From Eubacterium plexicaudatum ASF492 (lineage in GTDB: Bacteria; Bacillota; Clostridia; Lachnospirales; Lachnospiraceae), in contig NZ_AQFT02000001.1 in the NCBI RefSeq assembly GCF_000364225.2, forward strand, positions 4,903,501 through 4,967,500: a stretch of 64,000 nucleotides of DNA. The letters run 5' to 3'. This document shows, piece after piece, positions 35,712-44,903 of this stretch. The notes under the pieces were generated by a model. The model had not been told where the DNA came from. It saw only the letters and a list, made by a program, of their open reading frames with translations, and searched no databases. Positions within the stretch are counted from its first letter, which is position 1. Every line of letters begins with the position of its first letter. The translations under genes and the position numbers were made by a program.

Positions 35712-36482
35712 TCATTCCACAAAGAACAGAACCCGCCGGATCAGCTCCGGGATATTGACCGGGGCGGTGATATAGTCGTTCACGCCCTCATGCCGGTATT
35801 CATATTCCGTGGCAAGGTCGTTGTTCTCGGTGAGGATAAAGAACGGCAGAAGCCGGACAGGGGGATTCTTCATTTGGAACATCCCCGCCACCCGTCGCAG
35901 CGTATGAAACAGCTCCATTGCTGTGCCGTCCGGCAGTTCCAGATCGCACAAGATCAGTTCTATTTCTTCATCCTCAAAAATCCGACACTTGGCGTCTGCT
36001 ATCGAGGAAACCAGAATCAGGTCAAGGCCCTTTTGCAGCATAGCCGCCTGCAACGCCCCGGCGCTGGTATCTTCCGCATGGACAAAGAGCAGCTTATGAA
36101 AAGTTGAATCTGGTTCGCCGGATAACTGCCGGTAAGCGTATTCCACCAGCTTATCTTGCAGCAGCAGCCCTTTCATTTTGTCCATGCACAGCGTTGCGCC
36201 CCGGCGCATAGCCTCTTGTTCGTAGTCGTCCTTGTCATGGCAGGACGCCAGAATAAAAGGCAGCTCCTTGTCTGCGGCCCGCACCTCGTCCAGAAAGTCC
36301 ATGCCGGAACCGTCCGGCAGGTCGAGATTACAGCAGACCACCAGCGGCATTTCCTCTTGGATGGCGGCCCGCGCTTCTTTCAGTGTACAAGCCGTTTTCA
36401 CCGGGTAGCCCCGGTGCTGTAAGTATTTTTGCAGACACCATGTATAGGTGTCGCTGTCGTCGATCAGCAGTATCTTTTTCAT
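35712..36482 (-). CDS. Tandem receiver-domain protein without output domain
   Basis: 256 residues: two CheY-like receivers and nothing else. REC1 starts MKKILLIDDSDTYTW, with the phospho-Asp in VVCCNLDLPDGSGMDFL (near 55) and FILASCHDKDD. REC2 starts LLFVHAEDTSAGAL and has ELILCDLELPDGTAMELF (Asp near 182) and a FILTENNDLATEYEY part. No DNA-binding or enzyme domain follows. The neighbours are an ABC transporter and a histidine kinase without a standard regulator, so this protein may be a phosphate relay or sink for that kinase. Confidence 0.75.
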   Translation of the reverse strand: MKKILLIDDSDTYTWCLQKYLQHRGYPVKTACTLKEARAAIQEEMPLVVCCNLDLPDGSGMDFLDEVRAADKELPFILASCHDKDDYEQEAMRRGATLCMDKMKGLLLQDKLVEYAYRQLSGEPDSTFHKLLFVHAEDTSAGALQAAMLQKGLDLILVSSIADAKCRIFEDEEIELILCDLELPDGTAMELFHTLRRVAGMFQMKNPPVRLLPFFILTENNDLATEYEYRHEGVNDYITAPVNIPELIRRVLFFVE

Positions 36483-36499
36483 GTGTCCTCACCCCCAAT

Positions 36500-36620
36500 A
36501 TTGATTTGCCACAAGCATAAACTACAAATGTTACACAAATGTCCGAGGTGCCTTTGATTTCGACAGAAAAACAGGCTGAATTGTTACAACGCTCGGACAT
36601 TTCAAAAATTTCTTTGAGAA
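36500..36620. promoter_or_regulatory. TGTAACATTT-type repeats before the tandem-receiver gene
   Basis: On the minus strand, TGTAACATTTG and TTGTAACAATTC lie about 60 bp apart, each next to a (C)GGACATTT or ATGTCCGAGC block. The same elements flank the ABC promoter at 39785-39875. Shared direct repeats upstream of two genes of one module suggest a common OmpR-type operator. Inferred from repetition alone. Confidence 0.5.
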
Positions 36621-36669
36621 ATGGCGAAAAAGGCGGGGCAGCACACGCCGCCCCGCCAATTCCATACGG

Positions 36670-39060
36670 TTATTCCATTGCCCGCATTTGTTCTGTTAAT
36701 GAACGCTTTTTCAAATCCCGTATTTCCCATACAGAAAGAATCAACTGTAAAAGAATCAATATTAGTAGATATCCACCTATCTGCATTGTTGGAAATTGAT
36801 ATGAGAGATTTGGCATACCGAATAGAATACCAACAGCTTTGCTCACAGGAATAGCTATGGGAATACCAACCAAAAGAACGATTCCAAATGAAATAAGTAC
36901 ATATAGCAATCCCTCTGTTATGAGAGAACGATATAATTGTTTTAGGCTTAATCCAACAGAGCGTAATGTACTGATTTCCTGTTTACGCGCTTGATGGTTA
37001 GAGAGCGTCATATTGATTAGATTGATTATTCCAAACAGCAAAATTAGTAATGACAGCATTTGCAAACTTCCAAACAATAAGTTCATAGAAGATTCCATGT
37101 ACTCTACAACATCATTATAGCTGCAAATAGAAAGCCCCTTTTCTTTAGAGGTAATTTTCTGCTGAATGGCTGATTCTATTTCATCATTATAAGTTTTATC
37201 AGTTATGATCTCCCATGAGTAAGCAAAATTTTCTGTGTTTGTGAATAGTTGTTGTGCAAGTTCTTGTGTAATTATAAGATTCGCTGGATCAATAGCATCT
37301 GTACCGTTTTCGGTTCCGACAAAGCTCTTATCAAAGAAACCGGAAACAATACATTCTATTTCCTCTCCACTATTTGTAATCTTTATAGGCGTCCCTTTTG
37401 TAATCCCCAGTTCCATATATCCATCTGTCAATAAAACTTCAAACTGGTTCTTAGGCATTTGTCCATCTATCAAATGTTGTTCAACAAAGCTAAAATTACC
37501 TTCTGTACTTTGAACCGAAATTATATCACACATTCCCTCAGTAGCATTTCCATTGATAGAATAATGACACATTCCTACCGAATCTCTAAGTGGTATAATC
37601 TTTTGGATTCCTTTAGTATTCAAAAGTTCTTCTTTCAAAGATTCATTTAGCGGATTATTTGTTTCGTTTTTTCCAACTGATTCTTCAGAAAGATATATAC
37701 GGAAGCTTCCGCCGTTTACAAAAAACTTTTCACGGACAAATTGCTCTGGCGTATTACTAACTGCTGCGGATGCAGATATAAATAAGAGTAATCCTCCAAA
37801 TATCAAGGAAAGCAATGTACTGGCTGTCTTTTTCTTATCGCGTCCAAGATTTAATAGAGCTAAAGAGTAAGGTGAAATTTTCTTATTATGTTTTCGAGAT
37901 TGCATCGGAGCATTTCGATAAGCTATATATCGTACTGCCTCAATAGGGGAAGTAGTTGCCGCAATTTTAAGCGGCTTGCGAACAGATAATTTCACCATAA
38001 GAGTGCAAATGATGGAAACACCTATCATTACAAAAGGAATATTGATAGGAGAAAATCCGCTGGAAAATTCATTACTTCCCAAAACAGTTCCGACAATCGC
38101 ACCCAAAACAATACCCGGAGGGATTCCAAGCCATGATAAATATCTACTTTCATAGTTTATCATTTTCTTTATCTGTAATGCAGTTGTACCTAAAGTGCGT
38201 AACTGTCCGAAATTTCTTATTTTTTCATTGATAGAAATTCTGAAAATACTTTGGATTACCGTTATACCTGCAAATAATACCAACACGGACAAACTTACAA
38301 AAGTTAGTATATTTTCAAATGACAATCCCATATTCTCTCTAAAAAAGAGAAAACTTAAGCTATAATCAGCACCAATTTCTTTTCCAATAGAAGCAATTCT
38401 TTCTTTTAGAATTTCTTTTGATGTTGAATCTGCATCAGCAAAACAAACATAGCTTTGGTATTTTGCAGGATTATAATTAGAGCTATTTTCTACAAACGAT
38501 TTTGATATATAGCACGAGTAATTGCCCTGTGATTCAGTCGAGCTTTCCGTAATCCCAGAAATCACAAAATCTTGTGATTTTCCGTTTATTTGAAAAGAAA
38601 TTTTATCTCCGATTGCAGTATTAGAAAAATATTTGTTCACCATTTTACGGTCAACTGCAATTTCATTTTCTTTAGATGGCATAGTCCCATCTTTTAGTGT
38701 AAATTGATTTCGGGCAATATAGCATGCCGCATCATCCATATATGCCAAATACAATGAATATCCCTCTGGCATTTTTATTTCTCCCAGATTGTAAAGCGAC
38801 GCTACCATTTCGATTTCTGGTTGATGACGAAGTTTTTCAATTTTATCCTCTGTCAGATTATCATAGCTGGCTTGAAAAGTGGCCATATTATTTTGAGATT
38901 CCTGAAAAGCAAAAAATAATGTTCCACACATTGACATCAAAAACGCTGCCAGTGAAATAGCAATTATTATCATAAAATTCCGGCGCTTCTCGCTTTTCAA
39001 ACTCTCCTTTGCCAGCTTCTTTGTAATGGCGCTGGTATCATTTTCAAAAGGCCATGTCAT
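36670..39060 (-). CDS. FtsX-type ABC transporter permease, 796 residues
   Basis: Two FtsX-like units. TM1 (IIIAISLAAFLMSMCGTLFF) is near 30-50, then an extracytoplasmic domain to about 255, three TM helices (ILTFVSLSVLVLFAGITVI and two more), a second TM-plus-extracellular domain, and three C-terminal TM helices (LLFGSLQMLSLLILLFGIINL to LLILILLQLILSVW). This is the BceB/MacB-like plan of antimicrobial-peptide sensing or export permeases. The gene is visibly more AT-rich than its neighbours, suggesting a separate origin. It works with the ATPase 15 nt upstream. Confidence 0.85.
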   Translation of the reverse strand: MTWPFENDTSAITKKLAKESLKSEKRRNFMIIIAISLAAFLMSMCGTLFFAFQESQNNMATFQASYDNLTEDKIEKLRHQPEIEMVASLYNLGEIKMPEGYSLYLAYMDDAACYIARNQFTLKDGTMPSKENEIAVDRKMVNKYFSNTAIGDKISFQINGKSQDFVISGITESSTESQGNYSCYISKSFVENSSNYNPAKYQSYVCFADADSTSKEILKERIASIGKEIGADYSLSFLFFRENMGLSFENILTFVSLSVLVLFAGITVIQSIFRISINEKIRNFGQLRTLGTTALQIKKMINYESRYLSWLGIPPGIVLGAIVGTVLGSNEFSSGFSPINIPFVMIGVSIICTLMVKLSVRKPLKIAATTSPIEAVRYIAYRNAPMQSRKHNKKISPYSLALLNLGRDKKKTASTLLSLIFGGLLLFISASAAVSNTPEQFVREKFFVNGGSFRIYLSEESVGKNETNNPLNESLKEELLNTKGIQKIIPLRDSVGMCHYSINGNATEGMCDIISVQSTEGNFSFVEQHLIDGQMPKNQFEVLLTDGYMELGITKGTPIKITNSGEEIECIVSGFFDKSFVGTENGTDAIDPANLIITQELAQQLFTNTENFAYSWEIITDKTYNDEIESAIQQKITSKEKGLSICSYNDVVEYMESSMNLLFGSLQMLSLLILLFGIINLINMTLSNHQARKQEISTLRSVGLSLKQLYRSLITEGLLYVLISFGIVLLVGIPIAIPVSKAVGILFGMPNLSYQFPTMQIGGYLLILILLQLILSVWEIRDLKKRSLTEQMRAME

Positions 39061-39074
39061 AGCTTGCCACCTCC

Positions 39075-39739
39075 TTATTCCACAATCTTGCCGTCCTCAA
39101 TGCGGACAATCCGATCTGCAAGACGGGCTATGTCGTCATTGTGGGTAATCATCACAACAGTTTGCCGGAACTCCGCACTGGTGCGCTTGATAAGCCCCAG
39201 CACCTCGGCGCTGGTCTTGCTGTCAAGGTTGCCGGTCGGCTCGTCGGCCAGCACGATAGCCGGTTTGGTAATCAGGGCGCGGGCAATCGCCACACGCTGC
39301 TGCTGGCCGCCGGAAAGATTGTTCGGCATATTTTTCAATTTATCTTCCAGCCCCAGCAGGTGAACGATCTCGTCTAAAAACGTTTGATCCACCGTGTCCC
39401 CGTCCAGCTCCACCGGCAGGACGATGTTCTCATACACATTCAGGATGGGAACAAGGTTATAGTTCTGGAAGATAAAACCGATGTTGCGGCGGCGGAAGAT
39501 GGTGAGCTGTTCGTCGTTCTTCTTTGCCAGTTCTTCGCCCTGGACAATCACGGTTCCGCTGGTGGGAGTGTCCAGCCCGCCCATCATGTGAAGCAGGGTA
39601 GACTTTCCGCTGCCGGATGTTCCCACAACGGTCACAAATTCGCCCTCGTCTACGGAGAAGTTCACGCCGTCAAGGGCGCGGGTAATGTTCGGCTCTGCGC
39701 CGTAATGCTTTTCAGGTCAATCGTCTGTAAAACGCTCAT
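39075..39739 (-). CDS. ABC transporter ATPase (MacB/BceA-type), apparent frameshift
   Basis: Walker A GTSGSGKSTLLH, signature LSGGQQQRVAIARAL and Walker B IVLADEPTGNLDSKT are all intact. The N-terminus breaks at TTTT 39709-39712 (+ strand); one more base joins MSVLQTIDLKKHYGAEPN to ITRALDGVNFSVDEGE, giving about 221 residues. ATG 39739 follows AAAGGAG. With the permease it forms a lipoprotein-export- or peptide-resistance-type transporter, placed beside its own histidine kinase as in Bce modules. Confidence 0.85.
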
Positions 39740-39784
39740 ATTCAAAGCTCCTTTCAAGGCTTTCTGCCTGTTGATAAGGGTATT

Positions 39785-39880
39785 GTAAAACCCAAATGTC
39801 CGCGAAATGTTACAGCGGCCCAAAAAATTCATTGAAAATCGGGGTGAAATGTTACAAAGCTCGGACATTTCAAAAAAATT
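39785..39880 (-). promoter_or_regulatory. Promoter/operator of the ABC operon with TGTAACATTT direct repeats
   Basis: Minus strand: TTTGTAACATTTC and CTGTAACATTTCG in the same direction, about 44 bp apart, each next to a GGACATTT or ATGTCCG block. They lie 45-135 nt before the ATPase start. The same words occur at 36500-36620. Good candidate for control by a response regulator, although no OmpR-type regulator gene is left in this module. Confidence 0.5.
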
Positions 39881-39916
39881 TGCGGCGATCCGCCGGAAAT
39901 GGCCGTCCGCCGCGTT

Positions 39917-40948
39917 CTATTTTGTCGGCAGCATAATGGAAAATTCCGAACCCTTGCCCAGCTCCGAAACCACTTTGATATAGCCGCCCTGCCGCGTTAC
40001 GATCTCACGGGCCAGATACAGGCCAATGCCCACGCCCTGCTGTTCGTGTACTTCTTCCTCACGATAAAAGCGCCGGAAGATGGCGGCCTGATTGCTTTCG
40101 GAAATGCCCTTGCCGGTGTCGGTCACTTTGATCTCCACATACATTTCCCACAGCACCACAGACACCGTGATTTTCCTGCCTGCCGGGGTGTACTTCACTG
40201 CATTGTCCAGCAGGTTAAAGAGGGCTTCGGATGTCCACTTGCTGTCATGGGAAACGGTCAAATCCTCCGGGCAGTCCACGGACACGGCGATTTCCTTTTT
40301 CTCCGCTGCATACACGATCCCACTCATGGCCTGCGCCACGGTATCAAAGAGGCGGCCCGATTTCTTATCCAACTGGATCACGCCCGTTTCCAGCCGGGAG
40401 GTTTTCACAAGGGCCTGAAAGAGAAAGTCCAGTTTATCCGTCTGGCTGCGGATTCCCCGGATAAAGTCGGTGCGCTCTGCCTCGGTCATAGGCTTTTCCA
40501 GCAGGGTGTCCGTCGCCATTTTCAGATTGCTTACCGGCGTTTTCACCTGATGGGAAATATCCGATACAAGGGTCTGTAACTCCTGCCGTTCCTCGTCCAC
40601 CCGGCGGCGGTTCTCCTGCATGATCTGGTAAAGCCTTGCCAGCCGGTGTCCGATTCTGGCAAGCTGGGTTTCGCTGTCCTCCGGGCGCTGGGGCGCTTCA
40701 TTCCCGGCGATCATGTGGTCTAAAGTCTGGCACAGGTCAGCGGTAAACTGCGACAGCCGCTTTCCAAACGCCTGCGTCAGTACAAAAATCCCCACAAGGG
40801 CGCACAACAGCAGCGCCCCGCCCGTCAGCAGCACCGCAATCTGTTTTGTCACAAGAAACAGGGCTATGGTGATTCCGGACATGGAGAGGACAAGCCCCAT
40901 TGCCACCCGGCCAAACAGCCGCTTTACCGAGAGGTTCTTAACCTTCAT
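39917..40948 (-). CDS. Sensor histidine kinase of the ABC module
   Basis: About 343 residues; ATG 40948 after GGGAGGCGAGG. Two TM helices near the N-terminus (ALFLVTKQIAVLLTGGALLL region) with little extracellular loop, then HAMP-like coiled coil, HisKA with ISHQVKTPVSNLKMA (phospho-His near 170), N box NLLDNAVKY, DTGKGIS and GVGIGLYLAREIV. The usual OmpR partner should lie just upstream but 40949-41210 holds no regulator and no other gene, only a junction. The kinase is therefore an orphan here. Confidence 0.82.
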   Translation of the reverse strand: MKVKNLSVKRLFGRVAMGLVLSMSGITIALFLVTKQIAVLLTGGALLLCALVGIFVLTQAFGKRLSQFTADLCQTLDHMIAGNEAPQRPEDSETQLARIGHRLARLYQIMQENRRRVDEERQELQTLVSDISHQVKTPVSNLKMATDTLLEKPMTEAERTDFIRGIRSQTDKLDFLFQALVKTSRLETGVIQLDKKSGRLFDTVAQAMSGIVYAAEKKEIAVSVDCPEDLTVSHDSKWTSEALFNLLDNAVKYTPAGRKITVSVVLWEMYVEIKVTDTGKGISESNQAAIFRRFYREEEVHEQQGVGIGLYLAREIVTRQGGYIKVVSELGKGSEFSIMLPTK

Positions 40949-41210
40949 TTTGCCTCGCCTCCCGTCCATTATTCTTTCATGACAACCATGATTGGAATCT
41001 GCATCCATCTGGATGCCCGCTATAAACAGCAGGTGCAGGCAGTGGCATAAACCAAGTTTCCTGCTTCCGGATTCTTTCAGGCCTGTTTTTCGACAGGTTT
41101 TAAAGTCATGCACATTTTTATTCTTTATGCTCTCTGGACTGCTCAAGCCCCATAATCATCCATCCCTTATCCCTCTCATTTCTGAAAATCAACCTTTTCC
41201 TGCTTATTCT

Positions 41211-41642
41211 CTATTGAGTTTCCGAGAGTGCTCTATGCAGCATTTGCAAGGCACTGTGTATGTGATGCCACGCCGTACTCCGGCAGCGTCCGTATAGTTC
41301 CCCGATTTCCTGCTGTGTGTAATGCCCGAAAAAGTAAAGGTAAATGATTTCTCTTTTTTTCTCCGGCAGAGAGGACAGGGCTTCGGCAAGCTCCCCATTC
41401 GTAAGGATAACCCTCTGACCGCATATCGTAACAGGGTATTGCTTACAGGGGTCTAAAAAATATTTATCTGTTGTGCTGAACGGGTAAAACTTTTCTTCGG
41501 TGAGGTATTCAAGGGATATTTCTTTTTGCCGCCGTCTGCTCCTGTCACGCCATGCGTTGATAGCCGCAAAGCGTATGACGGTCTTGCAAAAGCCGTTGAA
41601 CGTATACATGATGTGTTCCTTGTATGCTTCTGTGTAAGGCAT
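41211..41642 (-). CDS. Sigma-70-like factor of a conjugative element
   Basis: About 143 residues. ATG 41642 has GGGGGAA upstream. YTFNGFCKTVIRFAAINAWRD resembles the start of Tn1549/Tn916-type element sigma factors; the C-terminal region-4 helix-turn-helix is clear (LSSLPEKKREIIYLYFFGHYTQQEIGELYGRCRSTAWHHIHSAL). It begins a second element after the junction near 41150. Likely regulates transfer genes. Confidence 0.78.
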   Translation of the reverse strand: MPYTEAYKEHIMYTFNGFCKTVIRFAAINAWRDRSRRRQKEISLEYLTEEKFYPFSTTDKYFLDPCKQYPVTICGQRVILTNGELAEALSSLPEKKREIIYLYFFGHYTQQEIGELYGRCRSTAWHHIHSALQMLHRALSETQ

Positions 41643-41788
41643 AGACGAATTCCCCCTTCTCCCACATGGGGCGGTGCTTGGTCTATAGTTGCATTTATAA
41701 ATCATAAGGACGACTGCACTTAGGCTGTCGCCCCTTGATTATTGATTACAAAAAAGAACCGATAACCGCATTTCTTTACTTCTGCGTG

Positions 41789-41992
41789 TTATCGGCTCTG
41801 CGTCTGTGCGTCTGGCTCTTTGATAACCGAAATATTAAATTGTGTTACATTGATTAAAATTTCCTGCTTACATTTGGGACAGAACAGCGGGAAGTTCCGA
41901 AGCTCTGTATCTGACCGCATTTTAATGCGTGTCTTGCTCCCACAAACAGGGCATAATAACCATTTGAATTGCTCGCTCTCGTTATGATTCAT
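41789..41992 (-). CDS. Cysteine-rich KTR-type protein
   Basis: 67 residues with LLCPVCGSKTRIKMRSDTEL and FPLFCPKCKQEILINV, two CPxC pairs that would bind one zinc ion, and the KTR motif after the first pair. This is a marker gene of Tn1549-like conjugative elements. The stop/start region overlaps the gene upstream by 11 nt. DNA or RNA binding is likely but unproven. Confidence 0.8.
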   Translation of the reverse strand: MNHNESEQFKWLLCPVCGSKTRIKMRSDTELRNFPLFCPKCKQEILINVTQFNISVIKEPDAQTQSR

Positions 41993-42227
41993 GGGTTTTA
42001 TTCTTGCTTTCCTTTTTCAGTACAGCACTGCTGATAACGCTGATACCGCCCAATAACGCACAAGATTTTGACGGAAATAGGATTCCTGCCGCCACAAGAC
42101 CAGCACCGACAATTAAGTTACATACCGCTGCCGTTTTTAACGCTTTCTTTTTCGGGTTGGGAAGCTCTACAGATATTCCCAGTGTGTCATTCAGCTTTTC
42201 GCAAGCCCTGTTTACTTCTTTAATCAT
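41982..42227 (-). CDS. Small membrane protein of the ABC accessory operon
   Basis: 81 residues. Helical N-terminus (EVNRACEKLNDTLGISVELP) then two hydrophobic stretches, AAVCNLIVGAGLVAAGILF and SCALLGGISVISSAVL, and a basic tail. No recognised family. It lies in the same minus-strand operon as the ABC-2 exporter, 9 nt after the preceding gene, so a membrane accessory role is plausible. Confidence 0.6.
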   Translation of the reverse strand: MIKEVNRACEKLNDTLGISVELPNPKKKALKTAAVCNLIVGAGLVAAGILFPSKSCALLGGISVISSAVLKKESKNKTHES

Positions 42228-42236
42228 TTTGCCCTC

Positions 42237-42461
42237 CTAAAATAATAACTGTATGCCGTGATTTGCAATGAGTAACACGCCAATGCCTATGACAACCCAT
42301 AAGGCTGTGGCTTTATTTTCTTTCCCTTTTCTCTTGTTCAGAAACAGGAAAAGCAATCCCACACCCACAAGGCAGATACCGACAATCAATGATACGATTG
42401 AAATAGTATGCATGATTTCCGCACTTGGAACGGGTACAAAGTCGGGAATTGGAAAGTTCAT
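42237..42461 (-). CDS. Small two-TM membrane protein
   Basis: 74 residues: TM1 HTISIVSLIVGICLVGVGLLFLFL, a basic loop KRKGKENK, TM2 ATALWVVIGIGVLLIANHGI. It starts 18 nt after the ABC permease gene and precedes another small membrane protein. Function unknown; perhaps part of an immunity or export complex. Confidence 0.6.
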   Translation of the reverse strand: MNFPIPDFVPVPSAEIMHTISIVSLIVGICLVGVGLLFLFLNKRKGKENKATALWVVIGIGVLLIANHGIQLLF

Positions 42462-42479
42462 TTTATAGCCCCCTTTCTT

Positions 42480-43175
42480 TTAATTACTCAAATCTGATAA
42501 AATCATTTTTCTCATTGCGATTGCTGAAAAAATGATTCCTATGATACCGAAGATAATTGCCGCAACGGGAATTGACATCAATCCTGCGCTGCTTCCCTGT
42601 GAGTTTGACGCTATGGCAACAATGATGATAGACGAAACAACGGTTGCAATCGTTGACTTCTTTATCATTCCAACATACAGCGGGAGAAGCCCCAACAGGA
42701 TAGCGGATATTGTTGTAATTGTCTGCGCCAATATATTACCGATACTGAAAGTAACAAAACTAAAGCATTTTTCCGCAAGAAAGATACTGGCATATTGAAA
42801 GATATTTGACAGCACATGGAATAAAAACATAATACTGCATATCAAAATGAGTTTTGTCATAATCAGTTTTGTGCGGCTGATTGGGTAAGTAAAAAGCAAA
42901 CTGATTGTTTTATTTCTGTATTCTTCAATCACAAATACGGAAATCAGTACCGCTTCCCATACAATCAGAGTAGCCCTTACAAGCATTGCCGCTAACGTAA
43001 CTGTATCTAACTGGACAGGGGCAAATCCCGGAAGTGTGGATATATTGCCGCTTGCAGTTAAAAGACTGGACGTAAAGACGGAAAGCAGAAAGATAATAAA
43101 GTTAGCTGCTAACAGTCCGGTAATATGCGGCTTTAACGGTACTTTCTTAATTTCCATGCGGATAAGGTTCCACAT
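42480..43175 (-). CDS. ABC-2-type permease
   Basis: About 231 residues. ATG 43175 is preferred, since GGAGGAGG lies about 8 nt before it; a GTG three codons earlier abuts the site. Six hydrophobic helices, first ITGLLAANFIIFLLSVF, last IFGIIGIIFSAIAM. The loop motif EYRNKTISLLFTYPISRTK is typical of lantibiotic-immunity ABC-2 permeases. The gene overlaps the ATPase gene. Probably exports or expels an antimicrobial peptide. Confidence 0.82.
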   Translation of the reverse strand: MWNLIRMEIKKVPLKPHITGLLAANFIIFLLSVFTSSLLTASGNISTLPGFAPVQLDTVTLAAMLVRATLIVWEAVLISVFVIEEYRNKTISLLFTYPISRTKLIMTKLILICSIMFLFHVLSNIFQYASIFLAEKCFSFVTFSIGNILAQTITTISAILLGLLPLYVGMIKKSTIATVVSSIIIVAIASNSQGSSAGLMSIPVAAIIFGIIGIIFSAIAMRKMILSDLSN

Positions 43176-43893
43176 TTTTTTCACCTCCTCCCAATAAGCC
43201 TAAATAATAGGTTTCAAGGTCTATCCCTTTGGCTGTGAGTTCTTTCATTGATACTTCCGCAAGCATAGCCCCGTGGTCAATAATTCCGATTGTGTCGGCA
43301 ATTTTAGATAGCTCGTCAAGGATATGGCTGGATATTAAAATGCTTGTGTGGTATTCATGGTTGATTCGCAGTAGCAGCTCCCGTACTTCTATAATTCCCT
43401 GTGGGTCTAAGCCGTTTATAGGTTCGTCTAAAATGAGCAAATCCGGCTTTGTGAGCATTGCCCTTGCAAGCGCAAGCCGCTGTTTCATTCCCAAAGAGAA
43501 TTTCCCTACGGCTTTATTGCCCGTTTCTGCAATACCCAACAATGACAGCGTTTCCATGATGTTTTCATAGCCTGCGCCCATGTATCGGCAATGGAGTTCC
43601 ATGTTCTCGTATGCGCTTAAATGGCTGTAAAAAACAGGGCTTTCAATAATGCTGCCGATACGGGAGAAAACGGGATTGTTGCTCTTGTTGATAGTTTCGC
43701 CTAATAAACATACCGTACCTGTATCGGGGAAAATGATGTGGTACAGTGTTTTCATCAGCGAAGTTTTTCCTGCGCCGTTTGCGCCCAGAAATCCGTATAC
43801 TTCCCCTTGCCTTACATTCATGCAAATATCATTCAGTATGGGGCTGCCCTCTATGGATTTTGATAAATGCCGGACTTCAACCGCATTTGTCAT
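43147..43893 (-). CDS. ABC transporter ATPase (lantibiotic/bacitracin type)
   Basis: About 248 residues; ATG 43893. Walker A GANGAGKTSLMKTL, Q-loop region IGSIIESPVFYSHLSAYEN, signature KFSLGMKQRLALARAM, Walker B DLLILDEPINGLDPQG, and an H-loop SSHILDEL. The SIIESPxFY stretch is typical of BcrA/NukF-like ATPases. It pairs with the ABC-2 permease it overlaps. A DUF4177-like gene lies immediately upstream. Confidence 0.88.
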   Translation of the reverse strand: MTNAVEVRHLSKSIEGSPILNDICMNVRQGEVYGFLGANGAGKTSLMKTLYHIIFPDTGTVCLLGETINKSNNPVFSRIGSIIESPVFYSHLSAYENMELHCRYMGAGYENIMETLSLLGIAETGNKAVGKFSLGMKQRLALARAMLTKPDLLILDEPINGLDPQGIIEVRELLLRINHEYHTSILISSHILDELSKIADTIGIIDHGAMLAEVSMKELTAKGIDLETYYLGLLGGGEKNVEPYPHGN

Positions 43894-44120
43894 TCGCTCG
43901 CCCCCTTTTCGGGGCATAGCCGCCTTTTGAATATCAGAGTTGCTTTCTGTGCGATTCCGATTAGTGAATATTGGGAGCTGCCTATACATGGATAGGCGAA
44001 ACAAGTAACCAGTTCCCAGCCGTCCTTACCGTAATGATTCAGTTTATCAGACAGCGACTTTTCGGAATGTTCTGTTTCCTTGCTGTCAATTACTATCGTT
44101 TTGTACTCAAATTCTGTCAT
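43890..44120 (-). CDS. DUF4177-like small protein
   Basis: 76 residues. MTEFEYKTIVIDSK, then LNHYGKDGWELVTCF and a C-terminal FKRR match the small DUF4177 fold (EYK start, GWELV core). It overlaps the ABC ATPase start by 4 nt and follows the TetR gene, so it belongs to the same operon. Role unknown. Confidence 0.7.
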   Translation of the reverse strand: MTEFEYKTIVIDSKETEHSEKSLSDKLNHYGKDGWELVTCFAYPCIGSSQYSLIGIAQKATLIFKRRLCPEKGASE

Positions 44121-44131
44121 AAAAATCTCCT

Positions 44132-44721
44132 TTACTCAAAAATATCTGCCACAAGGCTATCCACCATAAAATCAAAAACAGCGAAATAATCACAAGTGAC
44201 GGAAAGCGTTTCTTTTGCATTGATTGTTGACAGTAGCGCACTCAAAATTCCATATGCCTGTGCTTCCTCCATTTTCAGATTGAGGTCTGCGGCATGGATA
44301 ACCTGTCTGAAAAAATCGAAACTGTCAAACTTGATTTTCTTAATCGTTTCTTCCGGCAGCTTTGTCACAAAAGACTGAAAATCCGGCGTATTGACATTGT
44401 AGAGGAATGGCTTGCTGTCATATTCCCGGAAAAGCCTTTTCATAGACTGTGCAAATCCCTTTTTCGTCCGGCTGTTCCTGTTTATGTCGATAATTTTTTC
44501 TGTCAACCTCCTTTGTATGTCTGTGATTGTTTCAAGGAATAAATCTTCTTTTGTTGGGTAGAGCGTATAAAAAGTGCCGATAGATATAACTGCTTTATCG
44601 CAGAGATTTTTAATGCTTGTCTTTTTGTATCCTTGCGCTATCCAACATTCCTCGCATAGTTCTTCCAGCTTTTTGCGGATTGCTTTTTATCAGCGTCCGA
44701 AAGGACTGGCTTTGACGGCAT
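44132..44721 (-). CDS. TetR-family regulator of the ABC operon, apparent frameshift
   Basis: ATG 44721. The N-terminal helix-turn-helix is readable across a break: MPSKPVLSDADKKAIRKKL, then GYKKTSIKNLCDKAVISIGTFYTLYPTKEDL, if TTTTT 44684-44688 (+ strand) is given one more T. The C-terminal ligand domain runs to 44132 (GFAQSMKRLFREYDSKPFLYN, DFFRQVIHAADLNL). With the repair about 196 residues, normal for TetR. As first gene it probably represses the DUF4177-ABC operon downstream. The 5' region to 44800 holds ATTCGCAATTTATATTCGCAAT, a repeat that could be its operator. Confidence 0.8.
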
Positions 44722-44749
44722 AGTTTGACTTCTCCTTTCTATTTGAACT

Positions 44750-44795
44750 TTATTTACGAATATTCGCAATTTATATTCGCAATACAAATAATAGC
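44750..44795. promoter_or_regulatory. Possible TetR operator, TATTCGCAAT repeats
   Basis: Immediately upstream of the TetR start the + strand has GAATATTCGCAATTTATATT followed by CGCAATAC, i.e. ATATTCGCAA twice within 20 bp, next to AT-rich promoter-like DNA. TetR proteins often bind symmetrical or repeated sites over their own promoter. Weak evidence, position only. Confidence 0.35.
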
Positions 44796-44903
44796 ACGAC
44801 TGGTAGCTAATGTCAAGTAGGGAGTTTGAGTTAGTAATGCTGTATTCCTTGGTAATAATTTTTTAGAAAGACAGAAAGAATGAGAGGGATTCCGTAGTAG
44901 TTG

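Noticed and set aside
40949..41146. N-terminal extension of the histidine kinase upstream of 40948
   Set aside because: The 66 residues show no family pattern, while ATG 40948 has a good ribosome site and gives the normal kinase length.
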